42,999 nucleotides of DNA from Stenoxybacter acetivorans DSM 19021. Lineage in GTDB: Bacteria > Pseudomonadota > Gammaproteobacteria > Burkholderiales > Neisseriaceae. The notes under the pieces were generated by a model, which was not told where the DNA came from, searched no databases, and was given only the letters and a program-made list of their open reading frames with translations. This document shows, piece by piece, positions 42,726 to 42,999 of the stretch (positions within the stretch are counted from its first letter, which is position 1; the number at the start of each line of letters is the position of its first letter). The translations under genes were made by a program, and so were the position numbers. The DNA lies in NCBI RefSeq assembly GCF_000745895.1, contig NZ_JQKE01000021.1, positions 1-42,999 of the forward strand, given 5' to 3'.

Positions 42726-42999
42726 CTACAGTTTGATTATATCATCGAGTCTTCCTTCGAAATAAATGGAAAATTGGCTGACCGCCTGCCCCCAATTCTG
42801 TATGGGCATCGTCCATTTTTCTGATGCCTTATTGATGCCGACATACAAAAGCTTCAGCAGACTGTCCTCATTGGGAAACGCACCTTTGGTTTTGGTCAGC
42901 TTGCGGAATTGACGGTGTACCGCTTCCACCGCATTGGTGGTGTAAATCGGTTTGCGTATCGCTTCAGGATAACGGAAATACGCCGACAAAAGCGGCCAT
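42726..42999 (-). CDS. IS256-family (mutator type) transposase, C-terminal part
   Basis: The leftward frame is open to the window edge and ends at 42726. It reads WPLLSAYFRYPEAIRKPIYT, then TNAVEAVHRQFRKLTKTKGA and EDSLLKLLYVGINKASEKW, which is the conserved C terminus of Tnp_mut transposases of IS256. The glutamate in NAVE is the last residue of the DDE triad. The N-terminal two thirds lie to the right of the window. Confidence 0.92.
   Translation of the reverse strand, partial: WPLLSAYFRYPEAIRKPIYTTNAVEAVHRQFRKLTKTKGAFPNEDSLLKLLYVGINKASEKWTMPIQNWGQAVSQFSIYFEGRLDDIIKL

Overview
The window reads as a chromosomal segment of a member of the Neisseriaceae. The best clue is the DNA uptake sequence: fifteen exact copies of the 12-mer AGGCTGCCTGAA (either strand), which is the dialect described for Simonsiella, not the AGGCCGTCTGAA or ATGCCGTCTGAA of Neisseria. 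Simonsiella or a close relative such as Alysiella is therefore the likely source. Core gene content (fur-bamE-dapB, pilG-pilD-coaE-zapD-yacG, a lipoprotein-type HtrA, ComEC) fits this family.

Layout. 1-304 is the tail of an ISAs1-family insertion sequence. 377-4175 holds a fumarylacetoacetate-hydrolase-family enzyme, xseA and a YajR-like MFS exporter. 4176-5390 is an A+T-rich patch with one intact unknown gene, a frameshifted partner and gene scraps. 5391-12918 is housekeeping: cysE, rng, the ccoI-type copper ATPase, a TcyP-like cystine symporter, rpsT and a thioesterase. 13300-17105 is the type IV pilus/competence cluster pilG, pilD, coaE, zapD, yacG. 17541-21605 holds a Fur-boxed siderophore-binding lipoprotein, a probable short RNA or attenuated leader, a DUF4149-type membrane protein and comEC.

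22034-26892 is the most unusual part: seven consecutive same-strand genes encoding a 26-residue membrane microprotein, a WYL-domain regulator, a TerB-like protein, a glycine-rich membrane/coiled-coil protein, a 547-residue protein joining an HNH-like motif to membrane helices, a YkgJ-type cysteine-cluster protein and a zinc ribbon. A (CAAAA)10 tract lies upstream and an intrinsic terminator follows. I know no described system with this composition; the genes resemble a regulated membrane-stress or defence island, but that function is inference.

27115-29770 carries leuD and leuC with an entericidin-like lipoprotein gene between them. 29848-32688 has htrA, nth and an exported thermonuclease. 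32870-35750 is the potassium-uptake pair trkA-trkH. 35871-39636 has a TerC/Alx-family membrane protein, rpmE, an RDD protein, dapB, bamE and divergent fur. 39847-42285 is fadE. At the right edge a small gene is cut by an IS256-family element.

Two functional themes recur: DNA uptake and processing (pilG, pilD, comEC, xseA, nth, nuc, many uptake sequences) and iron/metal handling (fur, Fur-boxed fetB-like gene, ccoI, TerC). No tRNA, rRNA or CRISPR array was seen.
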